A stretch of 64,000 bases of DNA from Schistosoma mansoni (Eukaryota; Platyhelminthes; Trematoda; Strigeidida; Schistosomatidae): NCBI RefSeq assembly GCF_000237925.1, contig NC_031497.1, forward strand, positions 13,190,512-13,254,511. Reading direction: 5' to 3'. Each line of letters begins with the position of its first letter. Within the stretch, counting starts at the first letter, position 1. The notes beneath the pieces were generated by a model. That model saw only the letters and a program-made list of their open reading frames with translations, ran no database searches and was not told the DNA's origin. Position numbers and translations under genes: made by a program. Below are positions 47,500-59,600 of this stretch, piece after piece.

Positions 47500-50400
47500 C
47501 GGTTAACATGTGTTAGTCCTCGCAACGTGTTTTTTGATAGAGATCCAACTTCTCCTTGAGAGTGTTTACTGATGGAGCTCATATCATTTGCTCAAGCAAA
47601 ATGTTTCGGAAATTGACCACTCGATGAGAGAGAAGGAATCCTATCTTAATTTTGAATGGTCGCGGTTAGGTGGCGGCCTCGTAAATGTTTAGTCCTAAAG
47701 GAAAGTCAGAAGATATGATATGTCGGATCCTTAAGGTACGAAAAGTCAATGTACGGTCTCCAAAAAGATAAGGAGAAAAGGTGTAGACGTTCAGGTCCAT
47801 CATTGCAAGAAAGTATAAAAGGAACCATCACCAACTTACTTCATACACAATGAGCACGCGCGAGTATTTTAGCTTTTTTAACAAGACACAGACTATCTGC
47901 TTCGATGCAATATTCTAATAGGGATACAATATGAGTGGGGCACACAATTCGACATATTTATCATCGTCAAAACATCTGAACAACCAAGGAAGTGACCATA
48001 ACGCCCGAGGGTCTCTAGAAGCTGCTGCGTTGAAATGCACGGTTGTTCTCAATTTGTGACCCGCAAATACTCTTAATCCTTTGCGTTTTCGCACGCATAA
48101 AATCAGTGTACCGTTGATAGTATAACGGCAACTGATACCATATCCGATGTGTGTGAGCACACTTCTTTTAAGATTAACTTCTATGCCCCAAATTTCGGAC
48201 CATCTAACCACTTCATCCAGTTCAGCTTAACGATCAGTATGTTTGACTCCACGACTCATTGTTCTCCAGATTCTTACTTCATGTGCTAACAATGTTGTCG
48301 AAAACTTAGGAATCCCGGGTAATTCATTGATGTACAGAAGAAAAAAATAGGAGATCAAGCGGTAGACCTATAGGTTCATCTTTCGGTTAGAGCTCCATTT
48401 ACTCTCTCTCCTTGTCTTCGGTCACAGAGAAAGCTTCTTATTTGTTCTTGTGAACCTCGAGAGCTTCTGCATAAGACCTGAGCGGGAAATCCCGTCAAAT
48501 GTTTTACTAAAATCCATTGTTATCAAGTCCAAAAGTAAATCATTATGTTGGGCTGCTGTCCAATCCTCTCGTGCAATCAGTAAGTTGGTTAAGAATGAAC
48601 ACCTATTCTGAAACTAGTTTTGCTAAGGAGTTAACAGATTGTTCGATCCTACCTAACTTACTAGCTGGGCCTGAATGATTTTCTCAAGTAACTTAACTAT
48701 TGTGCTGCTCAGACTGACAGACAGGTCGTTAGGCACGATCTATCTCCGTCCATATTTAAATATGGGGCGAACTATGGCAGCTTTGCGATCTTTAATGAGA
48801 TGAGTGCAGGGAAAGGGGAGGGACCATAATTTGTGGGCGACCTTTGAACGAATCTTAAGTGACCTTGAGAAATATAATCCAATAAGAAAAGGGTTAGTAT
48901 GGAGTAAAAATATATTATACAAAACCAAAGAATTAAAGTGGATACACTTCATTCACATGGTTCAAAAACTTGTCAAAGTTAAAGGGACGTTCAGAGGTTC
49001 CAAAATTGTATTGCATACGGTAGAGGAAATCAGCCATATGGCTTCATAATAGCTGGCCTCCGGAGACGTGATAAGGTCCCAGAGATCGTCTCAGCCTCAG
49101 CCACATAGATTCACTATTGTTTGTGTGCAGTCAGGTTGCTGGGCCCACAAAATGCCGCCAGCTGATGACGACACGATGCACATAACCAAGTCTATGGAGG
49201 CATCTTTACGCTCTTCAATCATCCGTGTATATTCTAGTGCCAGGCTGCAGCCAGTGTTGCTCGTGCTTTTATTATCCAGTTCTCAACAGTTGTCACAATT
49301 TGCCTAAGTTTTAATCTGAATAAAGCGAAAACATCCTATTCTAGCAGATTTCTTCCTCCAACACAATATATCGAAAGACAATATCAACGCGGTAGTCTGC
49401 ACAAGGTCCACAAGTCATTTGATTACCAAGATAAAAAATGAAGGAACTTCCTAATAGTTTCATTTATTATAACCTCCCACATACCACATTTTCTCTAGAA
49501 TCCGCTGTGAACAGATCGTTCGTGAGCATAAGTTACCGAAATTGGCGCAGTGACCTTGAAATCCCTCAAACGCTTCTTATTGGTTCGTCCATAAATTATA
49601 GTCTCGCCGGGAAAGGATATGGTGGGGGGCATCGTGTGTGGTCCTGAAATAGTGTCCCCAAGAGATGACAACAATCATGGATATGACCCATCAGGACCTA
49701 GTGCCTTAACAGGTCTGATGCTAATGATTAATTGAAGAACAGCTTCATCAGTCAAATGTACAGGTCCTATAGCTGGTATCTCAGTGGTATGATTATGACA
49801 AGTATTGTTAACAATACCTGCACAGTAGACTTCGCTGAAATAGTTTGATATAACCTCAGCTTTGGGCAAAGCTGATTCAGCTAAAATATCTGAATTTTCG
49901 CGTAAAAATAATGAAGGAATCCCATCACTTCTTTAAGTGTACAAAAACACTTGTCTAATGTAAGTACGGTCATCGTATGCCAACTGTCTTTCGTAAGCAG
50001 GACGGTTGTTAGCTTTTTTTTTACCTATGTTCCGGATTTTTGGTATTAACACTTAAATGATTCGTAGGCCGTTGGTCAGGACAGGTTTCAGAAGTGTTTC
50101 CTACGCCACTACAGCTTTCGGGTTTCCTTATCTATCCACGGAGGGCAACGTGATGGCCTACATGTTGTCCATGAGATGAACAGTAACGTTGCGACCTCGA
50201 AAGTGGCTCTAAACTTATCCCGTTCGTCTTTCGATTGACCCATATGCATTGATCAATCAATCCTTTGAGATAACACAGTCTCTAGTTGCTGAATTGCTAG
50301 CCCTCCAGATACTAGGACAAGGTGGAGGAGATGCATCCTGTACTTTGTGTCCGAAACCTAAGGTAAAGTACAGCGTGGTCTCTGTTTGCCTATGAGGAAC

Positions 50401-51070
50401 GGGCTGAATGTTGATGACATCATCACACTGGTGTTTAAAGACAAGGTTCAGCAAATACAGTTGGTGTTTCAAGCCAATATGTGTCGGTTTTGCGATACAG
50501 CGTACGAGTGCACACTGAATAATGGTTGATAGCAGTTTGCCATCGAAAAATCCGCCTACAGTTGTAAGCTCTATCCAGTTGATTTGTGGCGCGTTGAAAT
50601 CCCAAACGATGAGACAATATTCAGCTTTACTCCAAAAACTAATATAACTCAAGACAAAGTCGTCAGCTGGACAATAAGGACTCCTCCTAAGGTCGTTAAC
50701 ACACGCCTAGATTTAATCCTACAACAAGTTGCTTCACATGTACAACTATCATGCTCTTCTGATGCGCTCGATTGTACACGAAAATTATTTCTAACACATT
50801 AAACTATGTCTCTTGCTTTGTAATTTATAACTCTGTCACCTTTAGTGCAGATGCAGGACAGTCTGCATCTACAATGAGCCTCGTTTCTGTGATTAAAAGA
50901 ATCCATTTATTCATCACAAATCTCAACTCAAAAGTTTTATTCTTAAGACTAACAGCGTTCGTGTAGCACACATTTAAGGCGCTCTGAGAATAACTCGTTT
51001 TACCCAAACGGTTCTCAGGAGTATTGGTTTCCAAGACCTGACTACCCCTAGACCCTGAATCTTATGGTCT
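47500..51070 (-). pseudogene. Decayed CR1-like (SR1/Perere-type) non-LTR retrotransposon
   Basis: Broken minus-strand frames give, in order: endonuclease pieces (NAVSLKNKTFELRF near 50940; LIVWDFNAPQINW near 50600), the pre-RT motif RPVKALGPDG (near 49700), AAIVRPIFKYGRR (near 48750), SLSSTIVKLLEKIIQAQL (near 48690), MDFSKTFDGI for RT motif A (near 48510), LLFFFLYINELPGIP for the motif B region (near 48330) and WSEIWGIEVNLKRS with LTHIGYG (near 48180). The C-terminal RVVNFRN and SVNTLKEKLDL lie near 47560. The catalytic FADD is not recognisable and many stops intervene. This layout is CR1/Jockey-like. Inactive. Confidence 0.8.
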
Positions 51071-51074
51071 GTTT

Positions 51075-52700
51075 CGCCATTTTGCTTCAAAGTTTTTAAC
51101 TCATTAAGGACATTTTCCACTCGATTCGATCCTCAAGTGATCACTTTGGTCGGATACTAATATTTGAATTGGTTCGTATGGATTATTTAGCATAAGGCCC
51201 CTTTCCTAATGCTCTCCAAATGAAAATTTCAAGGTCCTCGGTTAAATCTAATCTTCTATCCACTTACCTAGGCTTATTACTTCAGTAAAATGTACCCCTA
51301 AAACCACTTCTGGTGGAGGATCCCACTAACTGGAGATCGTGTGCATGATTTTTAGCAGCGTCATTTTTTGACCCCTCCAGATTCCAAATCATCAAACAGG
51401 AAACAGATTTGACTTCTTTGAAAGTCGTGTTTACGACTTTCGATGATGGATTCATTTCCTGCCTGTTAACTACTTAGAGTTTTTATTCATTTGTTCTTGG
51501 ATCAGATTCGTTCGATTCGAGCAAATTATTCACAACAATGTTCAATAGGATCAAACATTTGCAACCACACTGGTGTTGGGTCCAGTCCTAATTTGGGATT
51601 TTGGGGATACTATGTAGCTAAGACTGTGAGACTAAAAAGACATATCAGACAAACAGGAGCTGTTTGTGACTATTCCTCTTTCTCTTATGTACTTCCCCAA
51701 TGTTCCCTGTTTCCCGTCGGCCGAGACAGCGACATTGGAACTACTGGGAACAGTAATGGTTTGATCTGAGTCTTCAGGTGCAAATTTAGGATCACAACCA
51801 CCAATATCCAGTGGTTTTGGGCTCTAGTGTGCCTCGAAAGAGAGTTCCACTTTGTATGTTTGCTAGTCAAGTATTTGTCTTGTCCCATAACAGCACTGAA
51901 AAATTATTTGCTGTCAGTGTAGGAAATAGTTAAAGTACACTCTTTTGTAATTAGTTTTTTTACTATTTTAATTTTTCATCAATTCTCACAATTTGTACAA
52001 TTACCATAATACCTGTAAAACTGTCGTTAAAAAAACACCTCTTACCTTCCGTTCCGATTTGTGAACACACATAACATGACCCATTGATTATCACTAGCAA
52101 ATACACTGCAGCAAATATGTGCTGCTCTAGTTTCTGAACAGACTAATCTGTCCATCCTTCTTAAATCACATTTTGACCTTGTCACCTATTGGCTTATTCA
52201 TTTTGACTGTTTTTATATGATCATATATGTGTTCATTTCTTATCCATTCATCGTGTCTGTAACTTGTCTTCTGGTCTGACTATAGACATTGAGTAACCCC
52301 TGATGAGATTGAGTAGGCTCACATGCCTTCTTTATAACACGTCATTTTGCTCCACTCTCTTCTCTTCGCTTCATCGCTCTAATTGTTTTTTCTGATCAAC
52401 GATTGTATGAAATATACGTATTCAAACTTCATTCTCGTATTTGACCTGTTTAACTCCATTATTCACTAGCGCGAGTTAAGTCGATAGCAATATGTGAGGA
52501 TTGGGGGTGTGTGTATATTTTGATAGCAGTCATTTGATAACAATCAGTAACGATCCATCTAGAATTAGATATAGGGCCACTGAGTCAGTACTCACGTTAC
52601 CAGCCCAGCTTTCACTAAAGTCTGTACTTGCGAAAGTCAGAAACCAAAGTGCCTCTTACTCAGACAACAAAACACGTAAGACCAATGGGAGTTAGGCTTC
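51075..52700. other. Unassigned, probably repeat-derived region
   Basis: Less AT-rich than true intergenic DNA. Some of it may be the 5' part of the CR1-like element (minus strand), and 52140-52470 looks like a terminal repeat or leader sequence. No intact ORF. Confidence 0.4.
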
Positions 52701-52704
52701 GATC

Positions 52705-53310
52705 TGTTAAATACTAGGAAAAAAGTAAGTACTGATAACTTACGGGGCCTTTTATTAGATTATTATTCTATTTATATTCCTATTGTATAACTATCCAGTA
52801 ACTAGACTATCTATATCTATATTCATCCTATTACAAGCTTCATTCTGACCTATTGATTATTATTATATGATTTATTGTTCCTAAATTATACTCGGTTTAT
52901 TGAATACTGTCTCCCACGCTTACAGCCTCATTTGGCTTGATTTTGTACGAATATTATTTTCTATTTTATGGGTGGTGTGGTCTGCCTGTTTGGTATATAG
53001 ACAAAGTATGTTTGAAATAAACGATTCGCATCACAGCAGCTACTATTGGTGTTTTTGGACTCAAGTGGACGGGTTAGGCGGATAAGGACCAATAAGGACG
53101 CTAGATTACTCATACTAATCGAACGTCATTGTCACAGTGTGAAGGTCGTAGAAGGTGTATTCTATTGGTGGATAATTTACACGAATTACGTCCTTGTTAA
53201 ATTCGTAAGGTCATAACAAATCAGCGACGACCTTGATCAAGTCACAACAATAAGCTACGAACTTGATCACGACATAACGATTGGCTACAGCCTAGGTCAA
53301 ATACATAACA
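52705..53310 (-). mobile_element. Second solo LTR of the same family (606 bp), inverted
   Basis: The reverse complement matches 380-954 closely over its whole length, from TGTTATGTATTTGACC to CTAGTATTTAACA. It is flanked by CGATC (52700-52704) and CGAGC (53311-53315), a 5-bp target duplication with one mismatch. The 31-bp excess over the first copy is explained by one extra unit of the 5'-terminal tandem repeat. Confidence 0.83.
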
Positions 53311-53315
53311 CGAGC

Positions 53316-54780
53316 CTTTTTTTCATGCGATAAGATTTAAACGGGCACGCCTCTTGTGGAACCACATTTCGCACTCATCACATGACATTCCTTACTCAAA
53401 AGGGAGGGGTAAATTTTGTTGTTAACATTCATGAGTATACTTGACCATTTTAAAAGGATTTACCGGGTTAAAAAATAGACAAAATGAACTAGTCAATCGC
53501 CAATGTGATAATAAAAAAGGTAACACAAAACCAAACATTATCTGAAACAATTTAACTCAAAGTTGACCACGTATGCTTTTGATGCAATAAATATACCAAA
53601 ACAAAGTTAATGCACTATAAATACGAACTCACTTCCATTTCCTAAAACGCGCGTCAGTTCAAAGTCACCCACACTCGCGCCAAGTTGATTTCCTGTTAAT
53701 GAGAATAGGACCCTTAATCCTCCCTAATTATCCTTTGCTCAACCAGTCAGTGGTGTTCAGCGGTAAGAGTTTCAGATAAGAGTGGGATATGACTTAACTT
53801 GATTATTTTGATTTTCTTAAGGGGAACCTAATCTCTTCCGTTTTTATGTGATTACAATACTCCGGAACAACCAATAAAAGGAGAGTAAAGGCGAACAAAG
53901 GGGAAAATACATTGAAAAATGAGGGGGAACTGCTCTAAAATGCCTTTTTTTTCGCCTGTCCGGGAGGAGTAATGCGGAATTTCCTCTTTATGTCGCTCTG
54001 TGTTTGAAATGTCGCTAAATATCCGCCTGACTGTGATCTTTCGCCTATTTACACACTGATGTAATTTTGCATCCACTCTTAAAACACCCTTGTCATTACC
54101 TCAAACATCTGTGTTCGCCTGCATTCCCACAACACAGCACACAAAAAGTGTAATGTACGTAAAATATGGTATGTGTTCAAAAGATTTTATTGAAAACAAA
54201 AAGCATATTGTTGTACAACGTTATGAGTAGTTGGCAGATGCTAGAGCATCAACCGTTATAATTTAATTGCAATCGTCAGGTGCCAGTGTCGTCTGAAAAG
54301 AGCTACAAAAAAAGAGCATGTAATGTTTTATTAATAAGGTGCATGTGCCTAATTGAAAATGCATTTAAAGTCAAACAGGCATCTTGAAATAAAGAATTTA
54401 GCACATTAGAAGAATTTTTTTATTGAAAACGGAGTTTGACAGGAAAAGCATTCCTCGAATCATTTCTTTTCATAACGCCTGTTCGACTGCTGATAATCAT
54501 AAGTCTTGCGAATTCTAAAATGCAAAGAAAAAATACGTTACTATATTTGAATGACTTGTTTTTGCACAACTAGCTACTTGAAGCTGAACTTCCGGTTATG
54601 TTCGTTAACACTAAAGACTGTACCTATAGATAAGTTGATAATAGTAATCACTTTAAAGTCGTACGTACGTGTTCTTTCTTCTTTCGATAACTCTTTTGTA
54701 CCTTGCCTGATGTCATGAAAATAATCTTGCGTTGACAGATGATGACACGAATGCACCTGAAGTTTAAAAACCTTTTATAT
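53316..54780. other. Unassigned region between solo LTR and DUF4806-like candidate
   Basis: Short frames only. It could hold 3' exons or 3'UTR of the minus-strand candidate; a frame at 54574-54756 follows a possible acceptor but is not convincing. Confidence 0.4.
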
Positions 54781-54781
54781 C

Positions 54782-55193
54782 TTACTTCGTAGGCAGTCGT
54801 AAGACGCGCACTTCTGAAGTGCCAAGTAGCGTGCAATTACTGGCAACTTCAGATGTCATAATGTACGACGAAATATATAGCATTGACGTTTTAGGATCAT
54901 CACCCATTAAACGCGTCAACATGGCCATCTGTAATACGAACAAATGATCAAATTAGTTGTTCGCTTACAAATCTGTCCCTTACATCTTTCTGCTCTAGAC
55001 AAGCACCTAATTTTTCCAGTTCCTCTTCAGATGACAAAGAGAACTGTTGATTTGATAGTCCACAGTCAAATTGACGCGGATGTTCGCGCTCAGTGGACTT
55101 CGGCAGCAGCTGCTTCACATTTGTACTCAATCCACAGATACTTGACGATATGTTCTGCAGCACAGTATGCAGTCTGTCGGGTCTGTTTGTAAC
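54782..55193 (-). CDS. Candidate small gene or gene fragment with DUF4806-like domain, two exons
   Basis: Two minus-strand blocks join in frame: 55193 (frame open from here) to 54969, and 54928 to 54782 with stop TAA at 54784-54782. The 40-nt spacer begins GTAAGC and ends TTACAG. The joined peptide has an amphipathic helix-like stretch (VLQNISSSICGLSTNVKQLL), then FSLSSEEELEKLGACLEQKD, RDRF joined to MAMLTRLMGDDPK, then SYIMTSEVASN and LLGTSEV. The order F.L.S.EELEKL, R..F, L..L.G, I...IMT.EVA, L.GT follows the DUF4806 domain as I remember it. That pattern only appears after splicing, which supports a real gene. The 5' exons are not established. The 3' end is also open: GTAAGA overlaps the stop and could be a further donor. 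No ATG is assigned. It may be a pseudogene. Confidence 0.45.
54929..54968 (-). other. 40-nt mini-intron in the DUF4806-like candidate
   Basis: Donor GTAAGC (GT at 54968-54967) and acceptor TTACAG (AG at 54930-54929). It contains an in-frame stop, so unspliced translation would end. Joining the flanks keeps both the frame and the domain pattern. Confidence 0.5.
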
Positions 55194-55199
55194 TTATCG

Positions 55200-56552
55200 C
55201 ATTTGTCAACAATCTTACACTTCAAGGCCGACCAATTGTCATCTGGTCGGTCACTGTTTCTTTGGTGCATATCAATCTACTCCGTTGGATAGAGAAATAG
55301 TTCTTCACCAATAACCAATAAACCCCCTTTATGTGTTCAAAAACAATTTGTTCTTACCCTTAACCTACCCTGGTAATGCTTATTTATTATCCAGAGTAGT
55401 CATCATATTGTTTTTGTGTACTTTATTTTCTTACCTTAACCTGTCTAGTTGACCTTCTAATTTTCATGTAAAAATGTCTTAACAAGTATATGTGTGATCA
55501 GATTGTTCGAAATGTATTGCGCTAATATATCACATAATTCTGATAAACTTCGTCTTCTCATTGCATTATCGAAACCCAGTGTCCGGCTGCAATCACAAGC
55601 TGCTTTTTACTTGGTGCGTCTATGATGGCGTATTTATTGTTAACAGGCTAAATATTACATAATAAGAAATTAAACAAAATACAATCACATGGAAGTATGT
55701 AACAATGGAACAATAACTATGTAATGAACACAATTTATTGCCACACATTTACAGTCAATGTCTTGAATCGAAACCCATCTTTATTCAATACTAACTACGA
55801 AGCATCTAAATATTCCTATTTCACTAGAAGGAAAGGGATCTTCAAAGTAACTGTGGGTCTGTGAATGGCCTGAATTTTAAAAGTCCATTCCCCTGTATAT
55901 CAGTTACTAAGCTCGGCTTTCCTTGTACGGACTCGTGAGGGCACAAATTGACGTTATAACATCCTATAAGGAATTTATTAACGTATTAACTTCATACACG
56001 TACCATTACCTTCTAGAAGTCTTCCATTAGTAAAGCTTGTGAGGAGTTCCTCACTTGATTCTGACGCATTTATTACAAAACGAACTTATCAAAGTATTTT
56101 ATTAACGCTTATTAAATGTTACATGCTTCCGATCCTTACAAATGATTGCTTTGGTCATCCCAACTAAGTTAATACACTGCATACTTTGAGTAAACATTTT
56201 GACCTCATGACAAAGATTACCAACTAGCAGTGTTTTTAGATGTCTTTTTCTTAATATTTGTTAACTACATCGCAAGGGGTCAACGAGTCTAGTATATGGT
56301 CTGCTACATGTGTAAGTTTATTTTGCCTTTCCGATCATCTATTATTTCTTATTTGATTTTTGTGTTTCAAGAAATATCAATAGAACTAGGTAATTATATG
56401 TTCAATCTTCTTAAGTCAACTGTTAGACCCATCTATTTTTACTGTCATATATATGAGTTAGTTAACATATTCCTAATTGTCATTTTAATTCAAAGAAATA
56501 ACTGTTTGTCATACATTAAACCCCTTGTCACTAGGTCCCCCAATTTTCGCTA
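55200..56552. other. Intergenic or upstream region between divergent genes
   Basis: Lies between the minus-strand DUF4806-like candidate and ZFAND2. A minus-strand block from 55647, after a good TTTAG acceptor, reads NKYAIIDAPSKKQLVIAAGHW and could be an upstream exon of the candidate, but a stop follows. CTTGTCACTAG (56525-56535) just before ZFAND2 could be a cis- or trans-splice acceptor. Confidence 0.35.
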
Positions 56553-56607
56553 ATGGAGTTCCCTAGTCTAGGAGCGAACTGTTCAGTACCAACTTGTCGA
56601 ATGCTTG
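56553..56607 (+). CDS. ZFAND2: ZFAND2 exon 1
   Basis: This 55-nt exon begins at the ATG of MEFPSLGANCS, the family's conserved N-terminus, and ends in phase 1 before GTACGT. The frame stays open through the following 33 nt, but the insert that would result breaks AN1 finger 1. Confidence 0.85.
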
Positions 56608-59600
56608 GTACGTGCGAATTCCCAAGTTATACTATTCTAGATTTCTTACCCGTCCGATGTTCTGGATGTCATGGTGTTTTCTGCAAGAATCACTATCTGT
56701 ATGATAGTCACAGCTGTAAAAGTCCCGATCTTAAGGATAAACAGGTTCCGGTATGTCCCTTGTGCGGAACCATAGTCCCTCTCAAACCAGGCGAGCTTCC
56801 AGATGTAAAAGTCGGGAACCATATCGATACAGATTGTCGGTCAAAGCCAGCTTTAGAGTTAAAAGGAAAGGTTAGTGGTCTATACTTGTAAACGCTTTCC
56901 ACTATTTTTGACGTAATGTTTATAATGCCTTAATTTTAGATTATCCTCAATAAGGTTTGTTTTTGCTATGCCATTAGATACGAAATGGCTTACGGCTACC
57001 CAGTATGTGTCGAAATTTGGTTAGAATGAGTCCTAAATATACCGTAATACACTTAGGCGTAAAAGTCATCAATGTAGTCTGTCGACAAACCTTTTTAGCG
57101 AAATCATAGATTTTGGGCACAGTGGTACTACGTAAGTGTGAAGAATTGAGTAGTAAGGTTGTAAATCTTTATTAACTGAGATGTCTGGAATAAGTGTTAG
57201 GCATGCATAGTTTTTGTTTGGAGTCTGCAAAATAACCATGTTCTAAGTTGGAGACCATATGATATGACCCAAAACCGACCCCATTGGTGCGGGTGCTTTA
57301 ACTCTTGTGTGTTTGGAGCACATTGTTTGTCTGTATTTACCATTTACTTTGTCCGAAAACATAACAGCACGGTGTCGAAATGTTCCCAGTTAATTTGAGG
57401 TTGATTTCAAAATGATCATTGTAAGTTTTGACTAATAATCACGGAATTAGTATTTCTACCTTTGCAGGGATTTTCATAGCGTAATAGTTCCTATTGTAAG
57501 AAAGTTAATAAGGGGTTACCTACTGTAACCTATAAAGTAGTGTAGATGAGTTTATAGCATTTACATTTAATTTCAGTTGGCAAAATTCCAGTCTCTTAGT
57601 GTCGTATGTATTAATATTGGTCATTTGTGTGTGTCTTTGTTATGGAATAATACTTCACGGTCATTAATTCACATTCATGGTACTAACTGAGTTGACTCTA
57701 ATGTAAAATCTTGCATCACAATTGACTTCCTGAAAATTAGTGAGTTTCAGAAAATTTCACTACTTAGTGTTTCATGTATAAACAATTTCTTAGCTACTTG
57801 ATTAACGTTCAAAATGTTATTCTCATTTCTCACTTCCAACACTATGGTATTCCAAATATTGAAGACTGTTGGATTGAAGGAAAGATTAACTTTTATGTAT
57901 TGGAAGCCACAACATTATGTGATGATATGGACTGCTTAATGATGGGTTGAGACTTAGATCGGGCGTCTAGGCACAGAAGAGAGTCGTTTAGGTAGCCGAT
58001 GGGGACTTGTTGGTCGCAGGACAGATAACGGGGACCGTTTGCTGCAACTGTGCACAGACCACAACCTGTTTCTGGCTAGCACTAACTTCCGGCACAGTCA
58101 TCGCCAGTGTGCCACCTGGCGTCCTCCCTCTGCATCTCAAGCCTGGACTCAGATTGATCACATCGCGATCAGCTACCGCTGGCGTGGTTGTGTACAAGAC
58201 TGCCGCTCCTTTTGGAGTACCTATCTGGAGTCTGATCATGCCCTGGTCTGCGCCAATCTCACCTTACTTTTCAGTGGCCGAAGGATTGATCGCCATCAAC
58301 GGATCGATGTTAGTAAACTGGTTGCAACATCTGTTGCAAGTAAGTATCGAGCGGAGCTAGCCTCTAGGCTAGCTATCATCCCACCGAAAAGTATAGATGA
58401 GCATTGGTTGCATCTTCACGACGCCATGAAAATGGCGAGTAAAGCCGCTTGCGGCTTCGCGAAACGTCCCGCTTACAAGCACTGGGTTTCTTCTGGCTCC
58501 TTACAACTGATGGAAGCCCGTCGGTCTACTCCGGGTGACCGTGAGTTTGACCACAAACGAAGGCTGTTACGTAATGAAATCAGGCAAAGCTTGCGTAAGG
58601 ACCGAGAAGCCTGGTGGTCGGAGCGTGCTAATGAGATGGAAGCAGCAGCTGCATCTGGTAACTGCCGGAAGCTCTTCCAACTCATCCGAGCCACTGGCAG
58701 CAAGAAGTCTGGTGTGAGTGAAACGATCTACGAGGATGACGGGATGCCAATCACTAACATCTCTCGACGTCTTGGACGATGGGCGGAATTTTTCGAAGGG
58801 CAGTTCAACTGGCCTTCTGCTCTGGCAACATCAACCAGTTTGTCCTGCCCCCCATGGCCGGTGACGACTGATCCACCAAACGAGGCGGAAGTCCTCAAGG
58901 AACTCCAACTCTCGAAGCGCTACAAATCACCTGGCTCAGATGACTTACCTCCAGCTCTTTTTAAAGATGGTGGTGGCTTTCTGGCTAAGGAACTGACGGT
59001 GTCGTTTGCAAAGGTTTGGGAGCAAGAAAGTGTTCCAACATCATGGAATGAGTCAATAGTCGTCCCTATCTTTAAAAAGGGTTCACGTTGTTCCTGTAAT
59101 AACTATCGGGGAATAAGTCTACTTCCGATTGCGTCCAAACTATTGGCTTCTGTCATTCTTCGTAGGTTGTTTAAAAGCCGAGAACGATTGACTCGCGAGG
59201 AGCAGGCTGGTTTTCGTTCTGGTCGAGGATGCATTGATCACATCTTCACCCTCCGCCAAATGTTAGAACACCGTCATACTTATCGCAGGCCAACAATCGT
59301 AGTGTTTCTTGATATCAGGGCTGCCTTCGATTCGTTGGACAGGACTGTTCTCTGGGATTGTCTATTGAAGAAGGGTGTGCCTGAGAAGTTCATTAACATC
59401 TTAAAGGCCCTGTATACGAACACCTCAGGCAGAGTGAGGGCATACAACCACCTTTCTCCCTTGTTCCATTCGAGCAGTGGGGTTAGGCAGGGTTGCCCGA
59501 TCTCACCATTCCTCTTCAACTTTGCCATCGATGACATCCTGGAAACAGCTCTGATGGATGTAAGTAATGGCGGTGTGGATCTGCTGCCTGGAGAACTACT

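Noticed and set aside
54574-54756. Further 3' exon of the DUF4806-like candidate
   Set aside because: It needs a 29-nt intron starting in the stop codon, and neither joined frame continues the domain convincingly; left open.
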